Source: Kineosporia sp. A_224 (lineage in GTDB: Bacteria > Actinomycetota > Actinomycetes > Actinomycetales > Kineosporiaceae). From it: a stretch of DNA of 35,246 nt. The notes beneath the pieces are model-generated. The model was not told the origin of the DNA. It saw only the letters and a program-made list of their open reading frames with translations, and did no database searches. The position numbers and the translations under genes were made by a program. Location: assembly GCF_002198655.1 (NCBI RefSeq), contig NZ_MWLN01000162.1, forward strand, positions 1 through 35,246. Direction: 5' to 3'. Each line of letters starts with the position of its first letter. Positions within the stretch are counted from its first letter, which is position 1. Of this stretch, positions 14,002 through 21,803 are shown piece by piece.

Positions 14002-16490
14002 CGATGACGTACACGCTCGCGTTCGAGGACGCCGACCCGGACGACGTCGACCTGCTCGGTGGCAAGGGCGCGGGCCTGGCCCGGCTGGTCCGGCTCGGTC
14101 TGCGGGTGCCGCCCGGCTACGTCGTCTCCACCGCGGCCTGCCGCGAGTACCTCGCGTCCGGTGCCCTGCCCGACGGGCTCTTCGACGAGGTGCTCGCCCG
14201 CCTCGCGCAGCTCGAGGCCCGCTCCGGCAAGCGGTTCGGCAGCGACCGGGACCCGCTGCTCGTCTCGGTCCGCTCCGGGGCGCCGGTGTCGATGCCCGGG
14301 ATGATGGACACCATCCTCGACCTCGGCCTGGACCGGCGATCCGCCGTCGCCGTGGCCCGGCTCACCGGCAGCACGGCGTTCATGGCCGACCTCGTCGCCC
14401 GGTTCCACCGGATGTACGCCGAGACCGTGCTCGGCGTCATGGACGTCCATGACGACGCCGACCGGCTGGTCCGCTCGGTCGCGCCCGGCGACGACCCGGA
14501 CACCGCGTTCACCGCGATCTGGGCGGCGTGCGACGCGGCAGTCGCGCAGGAGACCGACGAGCGGGTCCCGGCCGAACCCGTGGAGCAGCTCCGGGGCGCC
14601 GTCGAGGCGGTCTTCCGGTCCTGGAACACCCGCAGGGCGAAGACCTACCGCGACCACCACGGCATCCCGCACGACCTCGGCACCGCCGTCGTCGTCCAGG
14701 CGATGGTCTTCGGGAACCTGTCCGCCGACTCCGGCTCCGGCGTCGTGTTCACCCGCAACCCTGCGACCGGCGAGCCGCTGCTCTACGGCGAGTTCCTGGC
14801 CGCCAGCCAGGGCGAGGACGTCGTCGCGGGGACCCGGACGCCGGACCCGCTGCCGGGGGCGATGCCCGCCGAGGCTTTCGCCGAGCTCGAGGCCACCTGC
14901 CGGCGGCTCGAGCGCGAGCAGGGCGACGTCCTGGACATCGAGTTCACCGTCGAGCGGTCGCGGCTCTACTTCCTCCAGGTCCGGCGGGCCAAGCGAACCC
15001 CGCAGGCAGCGGTCCGGATCGCCGGTGACCTGCTCGACGAGGGCGTCCTCGACCTCGCCGGCGCGCTCGGGGCGGTCACCCTCGACCACGTCCGGCAGAT
15101 CGACCGGCCCGGCTTCGACGCCGCGGACGTCGCGGCCGCCCGGGAGCGCGGCGACCTGCTGACGACCGGCACCGGGGCCTGCCCCGGACAGGTCAGCGGC
15201 GTCCTCGCGCTCACCTCCGAGCGGGCCCGCGAGCTCGCGGACGCCGGCCACGACGTCGTCCTGGCGCGTCCGGTGACCAGCCCCAGCGACCTCGATGGGA
15301 TGATCGCCTCGCAGGGCATCGTCACCGCCACCGGCGGCTCGACGAGCCACGCCGCCGTGGTCGCCCGGGCGCTCGGCACCGCGTGCGTCGTGGGCGCGTC
15401 CGACCTCGACATCGACGTCGCGGCCGGCCGCGTCCGGGTCGGGGACCGCGTGCTCGCGGCCGGTGACCCGGTCTCCCTCGACGGTGCGAGCGGTGAGGTC
15501 TTCGCCGGCGCGTTCACCCGTGCGACGGCGGCGTCGGCGAGCGACGTCGTCCACCGGCTCCTCGTCCGCGCCGAACCGGTCACCGGCTGCCGGGTCTTCG
15601 CACGGGTCACCCTGCCGCCCCAGGTCGAGCCGGCCCGGGCCCGCGGCGCGACCGGGCTCGTCACCGCGGTCGACGACCTGCTCGCCGCGAGCGGCCGGCT
15701 GGAGAAGCTCGTCCAGACCCTCATGCGGCAGGGCCGGGTCACCCGCGCCGTCTGCGAGGAGCTCGAGGAGTCCGTCGTCGTCGAGCTCACCCCGCTGCTG
15801 CGGGAGGCCGGCGACCTCGAGGTCGGCGTCCGGGCCGTCGACTTCCTCTCGGACGACGCCCGCGAGCTCATGCAGCAGACCGCCCTGCTCGCCCGCTTCC
15901 CCGAGCTGTCGATGCCCGTCGGCGCCCCGGACCTGCTCCGTGCGCAGCTCGCGGCCGTCACCCGGGCCGCCGCGGACTCCGGGGCGAGGGCGCACCTCAG
16001 CGTCCGGCACCTCCGGGATCCGGCCGAGGCCGACGCGCTGCGGGCGTTGCGTGCGCAGCTGCCGGGCGCCGTCCCGGTCGGGGCCTACCTGACGAGCCCG
16101 CGGGCGGTGAGCCACCTGGCGTCGATGGTCCGCAGCGACGAGCTCGCGTGGGTCGAGGTCCGGACGGTGCAGGCCCGGATGTTCGGCATCCCGGCCCGGC
16201 AGCTGCTCACCCAGCAGCCGCTCGACGACTACGTCCGGCGAGGCCTGCTCGCGGACCCCCGCACCGTCCTGGACCCGGTCGTCGGCTCGCTCTTCGCGCC
16301 GGCGCTGGCGGCCGCACCGCGGTCCGGGCCGGACGACGCCTCGCCGGCCCTCGGGGCGCGGTTGTCCGGCCGGGTGTCGGCACCGATGGTCGGCGCGCTG
16401 TACCGGCTCGGGTTGCGGCGGTTCGCCGTCGAGGTCGACGAGGTCCGGCCCGCGCTGCTCGCCCTCGGTCAGGCTGCGACCGGCGGGTAG
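13998..16490 (+). CDS. PPDK-like phosphotransferase with atypical C-terminal domain
   Basis: 830 residues from the GTG at 13998 (ATG at 14004 possible). Residues 1-330 form the ATP-grasp part of pyruvate phosphate dikinase: LLGGKGAGLARLVRLGLRVP, SVRSGAPVSMPGMMDTILDL, FRSWNTRRAKTYRD, VFGNLSADSGSGVVFTRNP. Residues ~360-480 are the phosphohistidine domain with TGGSTSHAAVVARALG (His451). The C-terminal ~330 residues lack the PEP/pyruvate hallmarks that the housekeeping PPDK at 32014-34878 has (NPMLGTRG, FSFGTNDMTQ, CGEHGGD). It should therefore autophosphorylate from ATP but pass phosphate to something other than pyruvate, perhaps via the neighbouring 476-aa protein or stand-alone swivel. It is convergent with the HAD gene. 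Confidence 0.85.
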   Translation: MTMTYTLAFEDADPDDVDLLGGKGAGLARLVRLGLRVPPGYVVSTAACREYLASGALPDGLFDEVLARLAQLEARSGKRFGSDRDPLLVSVRSGAPVSMPGMMDTILDLGLDRRSAVAVARLTGSTAFMADLVARFHRMYAETVLGVMDVHDDADRLVRSVAPGDDPDTAFTAIWAACDAAVAQETDERVPAEPVEQLRGAVEAVFRSWNTRRAKTYRDHHGIPHDLGTAVVVQAMVFGNLSADSGSGVVFTRNPATGEPLLYGEFLAASQGEDVVAGTRTPDPLPGAMPAEAFAELEATCRRLEREQGDVLDIEFTVERSRLYFLQVRRAKRTPQAAVRIAGDLLDEGVLDLAGALGAVTLDHVRQIDRPGFDAADVAAARERGDLLTTGTGACPGQVSGVLALTSERARELADAGHDVVLARPVTSPSDLDGMIASQGIVTATGGSTSHAAVVARALGTACVVGASDLDIDVAAGRVRVGDRVLAAGDPVSLDGASGEVFAGAFTRATAASASDVVHRLLVRAEPVTGCRVFARVTLPPQVEPARARGATGLVTAVDDLLAASGRLEKLVQTLMRQGRVTRAVCEELEESVVVELTPLLREAGDLEVGVRAVDFLSDDARELMQQTALLARFPELSMPVGAPDLLRAQLAAVTRAAADSGARAHLSVRHLRDPAEADALRALRAQLPGAVPVGAYLTSPRAVSHLASMVRSDELAWVEVRTVQARMFGIPARQLLTQQPLDDYVRRGLLADPRTVLDPVVGSLFAPALAAAPRSGPDDASPALGARLSGRVSAPMVGALYRLGLRRFAVEVDEVRPALLALGQAATGG

Positions 16491-16531
16491 TCGCGCCTGG
16501 CCGGGCAGCCGCCCGCACTGCCGGGGGCCGC

Positions 16532-17617
16532 TCAGCGACAGATCCGCGCCACCGCGGCAGTGAGCTCCTCGACCGTCCGGTCCTCGCCCGTCCTGGCCCG
16601 CGCCGGCGTGGGTCGTACGGGGGAGCGGGACGCCGACGGGTCCGGCGACGGGGGCGACGACGGGGGTACGGCGGTGGTCAGCAGGCCCTGGGCGGCCCGC
16701 AGCCGGCGCGCCGACCGGTCCGCCGGCACGGGCCCGGGCCGCGCGGACGCCGCCGGGCAGGACGCGCACGCTCCTGAGCAGGCTCCACCGCACCGGCCGC
16801 CGCAGGACCCGCCGCACGTGCCGGCGCACGCCGCCGGGGCCGCTCCGGCCCGGGCCGGGATCTCGCACGCCCCGCGCGGCGCCGCGTCGATCCCTTGCAG
16901 CAGGTACGAACCGACCTCCTGCGGCCAGAGCGCGACGAACTCGGCGCCGGCGTCCAGGAGCTGGTCGACCGAGTGCATGCCCCACGCGACGCCGACCGCC
17001 CGGATGCCTTCCTCGACCGCTTCCCGGACGTCGCCGGCGGTGTCGGTGACGAGGACGGTGCCTTCGGCGGCGACCTCGACCGGCACCATCGCCTCGTCGT
17101 AGTCCGCGCTGCACCGGCGGCCGAAGCCGCTGCCGGTGTCGGCGAGGAACTGCCGGATCGCCGTCCGCTTGTCGGGCACCGTGTCGCCACCGAAGACGTG
17201 CGCGAAGCAGAACGCCAGGTCGTTGTCGACGAGGATCCGGCGCATCACCGGCAGGGCGTTCGACGACAGCAGCGCCAGCGTCGCGACCGACGCGAGCCGG
17301 CGGACGACGTGCAGCATCCCGGGGATCATCACCGGGTGGTAGCCGACCCGCAGCGCGGCGAGGAAGTCCGCCTTCACGGCGCGGTACTGCTCGGCGTCCG
17401 TGCAGCGCTTCTCGATCTCGCCGAACACGTTGCTGCGGAACAGCTCGTAGTAGGCCTCCGGGGTGTCCACGCCGAGCCCGAACCGGCGGTTGACGCCCTC
17501 GAAGATCTCCCAGGAGGCGTACCGGGTCTGCACGAGCGTGCCGTCCATGTCGAACATGACCGCGTGCACCGGCCGGACGACGTCCGGCACCTGGCCCAGC
17601 GGGGAACCGGCGGCCAC
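16532..17617 (-). CDS. HAD phosphatase with Cys-repeat linker and possible C-terminal encapsulation helix
   Basis: 361 residues from a GTG at 17617, 7 bases after the upstream stop. The first ~240 residues are a phosphoglycolate-phosphatase-like HAD domain: AVMFDMDGTLVQ (nucleophile Asp23, acid Asp25), LLSSNA (motif II), a PDK lysine and VTDTAGD (motif III/IV). Then a linker contains Cys at 264, 268, 272, 276, 280, 284 and 287, a regular CxxxC ladder that could bind metal or an Fe-S centre. A Pro/Ser-rich stretch follows, and the end is EELTAAVARICR, a short amphipathic helix. Linker plus terminal helix is the usual form of a BMC encapsulation peptide, so I infer it is cargo. It may dephosphorylate an intermediate made by the PPDK-like module. 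It shares a transcript with the upstream lipocalin-like gene. Confidence 0.85.
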   Translation of the reverse strand: MAAGSPLGQVPDVVRPVHAVMFDMDGTLVQTRYASWEIFEGVNRRFGLGVDTPEAYYELFRSNVFGEIEKRCTDAEQYRAVKADFLAALRVGYHPVMIPGMLHVVRRLASVATLALLSSNALPVMRRILVDNDLAFCFAHVFGGDTVPDKRTAIRQFLADTGSGFGRRCSADYDEAMVPVEVAAEGTVLVTDTAGDVREAVEEGIRAVGVAWGMHSVDQLLDAGAEFVALWPQEVGSYLLQGIDAAPRGACEIPARAGAAPAACAGTCGGSCGGRCGGACSGACASCPAASARPGPVPADRSARRLRAAQGLLTTAVPPSSPPSPDPSASRSPVRPTPARARTGEDRTVEELTAAVARICR

Positions 17618-17624
17618 CGGGGCC

Positions 17625-18611
17625 TCAGCGGTGGTAGACGGCGCAGAGCTCGCGCAGGCCCACGAAGTCCATCGCCTCGCCGTGCCCGCCGTCGGCCGAC
17701 GTCTCGCCGCGGATCGTCCACCGGAGCAGGCTGTTGTGCCCGACGGTGCCGGGCCAGGCCTGCCAGGGGAACGTCGTCAGGGCACGCCCGTCGAGCTCCC
17801 ACGTCCGTCCCTTGGCGTCGGTGAGCTGCAGCGAGACGTGCTCGGGGTAGAAGCCTTCCCGGTCGCTGACGCCTCCGCCGCTCGCGAGCCCGACCGCCTC
17901 GCCGCGATCCATGACGTACCCGTGGGTGAGGCGCAAGGGGGACGGTGCGTCGGGACCGGCTGCGGTGTCGAAGTCGAAGATCGCGTGCACGGCGAGGTCC
18001 TTGCTGAAGTGCGCGTGGAGCCAGCTCATCCGCGACGTCTGGCGCTCCGCGCGGATCCCCCAGCTGTGGTCCATCGTCGCCACGCAGTCGATGTCGTACC
18101 GGCGGCCGCGGAGCACGAGCTCGCCCTCGTAGTGCCCAGACTGGTCGAAGTGCCCGGCGTACGCGTGGCCCCACGTCTTGTCCATGTCGCGGCGGGCCGC
18201 GAGCGGGTCCATGTCCGGGTCGTTGATGTCATACCCCGGCATGAGCGCGGTGTACCGGAAGTGCAGTGACATCTGGGCGTCCGGGTCGTCGAAGTCGACG
18301 TCGAACACCCTGTTCGGGTCGGTGCAGCGGACCTTCAGCCCGTTCGCCAGCGAGTAGTCGCACAGGTCGAAGTCCGGCCCCATCGGCAGGTGCTGCCAGG
18401 CGTCCCAGTAGTCCGCCGCCCACGGCATCGTCACCCGGCCGGAGTTCACCGACACCGTCGAGCTCGCCGCGCCGACGTTCGCCCGGGCCAGCAGGTAGAC
18501 GCCGATGTTCACCGCCGGTTCGGCGACGTAGAGACCGAAGTAGTTCGTCTCCGCCCAGAGCGGGTCGGTCGTCGTCGGGGTGTGCAGCCGGGCGTCGTCG
18601 TCCGTGATCAC
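17625..18611 (-). CDS. Lipocalin-like protein of the DUF7064/DUF7065 type
   Basis: 328 residues from a GTG at 18611 with GAGGAGG upstream. The protein is beta-rich, without signal peptide or membrane segment, and contains LWAETNYFGLYVAEP near the start, ATMDHSWGIRAER and SWLHAHFSKDLAVHAIFDFD in the middle. The MDHSWG.R pattern is the one I associate with DUF7064/7065 (AttH-like double-lipocalin) proteins, which are poorly characterised and sometimes linked to lipid, steroid or terpenoid metabolism. Its strand and position, divergent from the BMC shell operon across regulon site C, suggest it belongs to the locus. It may bind or isomerise a hydrophobic substrate; this is inference. Confidence 0.7.
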   Translation of the reverse strand: MITDDDARLHTPTTTDPLWAETNYFGLYVAEPAVNIGVYLLARANVGAASSTVSVNSGRVTMPWAADYWDAWQHLPMGPDFDLCDYSLANGLKVRCTDPNRVFDVDFDDPDAQMSLHFRYTALMPGYDINDPDMDPLAARRDMDKTWGHAYAGHFDQSGHYEGELVLRGRRYDIDCVATMDHSWGIRAERQTSRMSWLHAHFSKDLAVHAIFDFDTAAGPDAPSPLRLTHGYVMDRGEAVGLASGGGVSDREGFYPEHVSLQLTDAKGRTWELDGRALTTFPWQAWPGTVGHNSLLRWTIRGETSADGGHGEAMDFVGLRELCAVYHR

Positions 18612-18714
18612 TGCGCCTCCTCGGGCCGGATGGGCGGCCACCGACCCCGGGTCGGCAGCCGTGCGCGACCCTCGCACTCTCCCGCCCGGCACAGGCCCGG
18701 CACAGGGCGGGCCC

Positions 18715-18781
18715 GGACAACCCACCGCAGCAACGTTGTCCCGTGCGGATAGCGCGACCGGTCTGCGCCCGCTCCTACTGT
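18715..18781 (+). promoter_or_regulatory. BMC regulon site C: 27-bp inverted repeat plus -10, in divergent promoter region
   Basis: GGACAAC (18715-18721) and GTTGTCC (18735-18741) are perfect inverted arms with a 13-base centre, the best copy of the three. TACTGT at 18776 begins 35 bases after the site, as at A and B, and suits the shell-operon -10 (ATG 18836). The site also lies 104 bases upstream of the divergent GTG at 18611, which it may control too. Confidence 0.7.
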
Positions 18782-18835
18782 CCGGACGTCGGGTGCGGAG
18801 CAGAACCCAGGACCCACGACGACGGCGGTGAGGCG

Positions 18836-19126
18836 ATGAAGCTCGCGACGGTGGTCGGCCAGGTCGTCTCGACCGTCAAGGACACGGGCCTGGACAACCT
18901 GTCCCTGCTCGTGCTGCGCGACACCGGACCCGGGGCCGCCACGGACGCACCGACCTTCGTCGGCGTCGACCTGGTCGGTGCCGGCGACGGCGACGTCGTC
19001 CTCGTCGCGACCGGCGGCGCGGCCCGGGTCTGCACCCAGACCGCCGCCACCCCCACCGACTGCGCCGTCGTCGCGATCGTCGACTCCGTCGTCCACCAGG
19101 GCACCGTCAGCTACTCCACCGTCTGA
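18836..19126 (+). CDS. BMC-P shell vertex protein (EutN/CcmL family)
   Basis: 96 residues from the ATG at 18836. MKLATVVGQVVSTVKDTGLD is the canonical start of the family (xxGxVxxTxKxxxL), followed by LLVLR and ending DCAVVAIVDSVVHQG. BMC-P proteins form pentamers that cap the vertices of the shell. This is the only copy in the window. It heads the long shell/cargo operon directly downstream of site C, with the second BMC-H gene 55 bases later. Confidence 0.95.
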   Translation: MKLATVVGQVVSTVKDTGLDNLSLLVLRDTGPGAATDAPTFVGVDLVGAGDGDVVLVATGGAARVCTQTAATPTDCAVVAIVDSVVHQGTVSYSTV

Positions 19127-19181
19127 CCGCACCGTCTGACCGCACCGCCTGACCATCGCGAGATCGGATCCGGGAGGAACC

Positions 19182-19505
19182 ATGGCAACGAACGACTCGT
19201 CGTCCGCACCCGCCGGCCCGCGTGGCGCACTCGGCCTCATCGAGACCAAGGGGCTCGTCGGGGCCATCGAGGCCGCCGACGCGATGGTCAAGGCGGCCAA
19301 CGTCCAGGTGATCGGGCATCGCGAGATCGGCGGCGGCCTGGTCACGGTCATGGTCCGCGGCGACGTCGGTGCCGTGAAGGCGGCCACCGACGCCGGCGCG
19401 GTCGCCGCCGCGAAGGCCGGTGAGGTCGTGTCGGTGCACGTCATCCCGCGCCCGCACGACGAGACCGAAGGGATCCTCGCCGTCCTCACCCGGCCGAAGT
19501 CCTGA
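19182..19505 (+). CDS. BMC-H shell protein (hexamer), second copy
   Basis: 107 residues from the ATG at 19182 after GGGAGGAACC. The family core [37 protein letters not shown] and [10 protein letters not shown] is clear, preceded by a 13-residue polar extension. At the pore it has REIGGG, the usual small-residue form, in contrast to TMRNGD in the first copy. It is likely to be the main facet tile, being in the operon with the vertex and trimer shell genes. Confidence 0.95.
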   Translation: MATNDSSSAPAGPRGALGLIETKGLVGAIEAADAMVKAANVQVIGHREIGGGLVTVMVRGDVGAVKAATDAGAVAAAKAGEVVSVHVIPRPHDETEGILAVLTRPKS

Positions 19506-19534
19506 CCCTCACGGCGCCAGCACGGAGGTGAGCC

Positions 19535-20956
19535 ATGCCCGCACCGACGGTCACGACCGGACCGGCCGCGCTCGACCCGGACCTCGCCGCCCTCGCCGAG
19601 GTCCGGCAGAAGGTGCGTGCCGCCCGCCACGCGTTCGACGCCCTCGAGGGCGCCGACCAGGCCGACCTGGACCACTACGTCCGCGCGATGGCGGCCGCGG
19701 GCACCGCGGCCGCCGAGGACCTGGCCCGGCTCGCCGTCGACGAGACCGGCTACGGCGTCTACGAGGACAAGATCCACAAGAACCGCTACAACACCGGGTT
19801 CGTCGCCCGCTGGATGCTGCAGCGCCGTGCCGTCGGTGTGCTGTGGGTGGACGAGGAGCACAAGGTGACCGCGGTCGGTGCTCCGATGGGCGTCATCGCG
19901 GCGATCATCCCCGTGACCAACCCGACGTCGACCACTCTGTTCAAGAGCCTCGCGGCGGTGAAGTCCGGCAACGCCGTCGTCCACGCCCCGCACCCGCGGG
20001 CGGCCCGCTGCACCGCGCTCGCCGCCCGGGTGATGGCGGACGCCGCGGTCGCCGCCGGCGCCCCCGAGGGGATCATCGGCTGCCTCGACGCCCCGACGCT
20101 GGCCTCGACGGCCGAGCTCATGCGCCAGCGCGAGGTCGCCCTGGTGCTGGCCACGGGCGGGCCGGGGATGGTGCGCGCCGCCTACTCCAGCGGGAAGCCG
20201 ACGATCGCCGTCGGTGCCGGCAACGTGCCGGCCTGGGTCGGCCGGAGCACCGCGGACCTCGCCGAGGCTGCCGAGATGATCATCTCCTCGAAGTCTTTCG
20301 ACAACGGGACGGCGTGCGTGGCCGAGCAGTCCGTCGTCGTCGACGCCGCGGTCGCCGACGAGTTCCTCCGCCACTTCGAGGCCCGCGGCGCGTACTGGAT
20401 GAGCCCGGCGGAGCAGGCCTCGCTCGCCGGTGCACTGTTCACCCGGGAGGGCGGCCTGGACCCGGCGAACGTCGGCCAGACCGCCGTCCGGCTCGCTGCC
20501 ACCGCCGGGTTCTCCGTCCCTGCCGGCACCCGGGTCCTGGCTGCCGAGCTCGACCGGGTCGGCGCCGACGTGCTGCTCTCCCGGGAGATCCTCGGACCGG
20601 TCCTGTCCGTCTACCGGGCCGCCGACAGCGCCGCCGGACGGGCCCGCTGCCGCGAGGTGCTCGCCCTCGGTGGTGAAGGCCACACGGTCGCGCTGCACTC
20701 CAGCGACCACGCCGAGATCGCCCGCTTCGCCACGCTTCCCGCCGGTCGGATCGTCGTCAACACCCCCGCTCTCTTCGGTGGCATGGGCTACTCCACCGAG
20801 GTCGACCCGTCGTTCCAGCTCGGCACCGGCACCTGGTCGGGCTCGATCTGCTCGGACAACGTCACCCCGCTGCACCTGGTGAACATCAAGCGGGTCGCGC
20901 ACGAGGTCAGGCCGTGGCGCAGCGTCCGGGAACCGGTGAGCCTCGATGACCTCTGA
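19535..20956 (+). CDS. CoA-acylating aldehyde dehydrogenase (PduP/EutE type)
   Basis: 473 residues from the ATG at 19535 with GGAGGTGA upstream. IIPVTNPTSTTLFKSL is the motif of acylating ALDHs, LVLATGGPGMVRAAYSSGKP and GAGNVPAWV form the cofactor site, and SKSFDNGTACVAEQSV holds the catalytic Cys (Cys261). The reaction is aldehyde + NAD+ + CoA to acyl-CoA + NADH, the defining step of metabolosomes. The N-terminal ~25 residues (LAALAEVRQKVRAARHAF) could form a targeting helix. Chain length of the aldehyde cannot be read. Because no phosphotransacylase is seen here, the acyl-CoA must be used or converted by a product encoded elsewhere. Confidence 0.93.
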   Translation: MPAPTVTTGPAALDPDLAALAEVRQKVRAARHAFDALEGADQADLDHYVRAMAAAGTAAAEDLARLAVDETGYGVYEDKIHKNRYNTGFVARWMLQRRAVGVLWVDEEHKVTAVGAPMGVIAAIIPVTNPTSTTLFKSLAAVKSGNAVVHAPHPRAARCTALAARVMADAAVAAGAPEGIIGCLDAPTLASTAELMRQREVALVLATGGPGMVRAAYSSGKPTIAVGAGNVPAWVGRSTADLAEAAEMIISSKSFDNGTACVAEQSVVVDAAVADEFLRHFEARGAYWMSPAEQASLAGALFTREGGLDPANVGQTAVRLAATAGFSVPAGTRVLAAELDRVGADVLLSREILGPVLSVYRAADSAAGRARCREVLALGGEGHTVALHSSDHAEIARFATLPAGRIVVNTPALFGGMGYSTEVDPSFQLGTGTWSGSICSDNVTPLHLVNIKRVAHEVRPWRSVREPVSLDDL

Positions 20957-21803
20957 ACCGGCCGCCGACGTGGCGCCTCTCGACGTGCCCGGCCCGCGTG
21001 ACCCGTCCCTGCTGCTCGCCGCCACCGCGGAGCGGCTCGGTCGCGGAGCCGCCGCCCACGTCGCCGCGGGCCCCCTGCGGGTCGGGGTCGACCTGGGAAC
21101 GGCCACGACGGTCGTCCTCGTCCTCGACATCGACGGTGCCCCGGTCTGGGCGGACAGCCTGGCCGCGCACCCCGTGCGGGACGGCGTCGTCGTGGACTTC
21201 CACGGTGCGGCCCGCGCCGTCCGGACCCTGCGCGCGCGGGCCGAGGCCGACCTCGGGCGGCCGTTGCCGGCCGCCGCCTGCGCCGCCCCGCCGGGTGTCC
21301 CGGCCGCCGATTCCCGCGCGTGCGTGCATGTCTGCGAGGCGGCCGGCTTCGACGAGGTCACGCTCACCGACGAGGTGAGTGCCGCGCAGCGGGTGCTCGA
21401 GGTCCGCGACGGCGTCGTCGTCGACGTCGGCGGGGGGTCCACCGGCGTCGGGGTGTTCCGCGCCGGGGCGCTGGTCGCCCTCGACGACCGGCCCGGCGGC
21501 GGGCACCACGTCGACCTCGTCCTGGCCGGCGGCCTCGGGATCGGCGTCGAGGACGCCGAACGCCTCAAGCGCGAGGACCCGACGACCGCGCTGCCGGTCG
21601 TCGTCCCCGCCGTCGAGCGGGTCGCGGAGTCGGTGCGCCGGATGACCCTCGGCGCGAAGGACCTCCCGGTCCACCTCGTCGGCGGCGGTCTGATGCTGCC
21701 CGGAGCCGCCGCCGTCGTCGAGCGCTGGCTCGACCGGCCGGTCCACGGCTACCCGCACGCGCTGCTCGTCACCCCGGTCGGCATCGCGAGGAGCGCGCCG
21801 TGA
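20946..21803 (+). CDS. EutJ-like Hsp70-family chaperone/reactivase
   Basis: 285 residues from the ATG at 20946, overlapping the ALDH stop by 11 bases. GPLRVGVDLGTATTVVLVLD is the actin/Hsp70 phosphate-1 motif, VVVDVGGGSTGVGVF the phosphate-2 motif, and VHLVGGGLMLPGAAA the adenosine motif. EutJ proteins occur in many BMC loci and are thought to help assemble or reactivate cargo using ATP. About 45 residues precede the first motif, longer than is usual. Its stop overlaps the next start (GTGA). Confidence 0.88.
   Translation: MTSEPAADVAPLDVPGPRDPSLLLAATAERLGRGAAAHVAAGPLRVGVDLGTATTVVLVLDIDGAPVWADSLAAHPVRDGVVVDFHGAARAVRTLRARAEADLGRPLPAAACAAPPGVPAADSRACVHVCEAAGFDEVTLTDEVSAAQRVLEVRDGVVVDVGGGSTGVGVFRAGALVALDDRPGGGHHVDLVLAGGLGIGVEDAERLKREDPTTALPVVVPAVERVAESVRRMTLGAKDLPVHLVGGGLMLPGAAAVVERWLDRPVHGYPHALLVTPVGIARSAP

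Noticed and set aside
16491-16531. Hairpin between the convergent PPDK-like and HAD genes
   Set aside because: Only about five contiguous pairs (GGCAG/CTGCC) before a mismatch; too weak to list as a terminator.
13851-17114. Very long minus-strand open frame opposite the PPDK-like gene
   Set aside because: Gly/Arg/Asp-rich shadow with no motif; the plus strand carries clear PPDK motifs, and the HAD gene uses a different frame.
18608-21568. Long minus-strand open frame across BMC-P, BMC-H and ALDH
   Set aside because: Antisense shadow of three well-supported genes; no domain recognisable.
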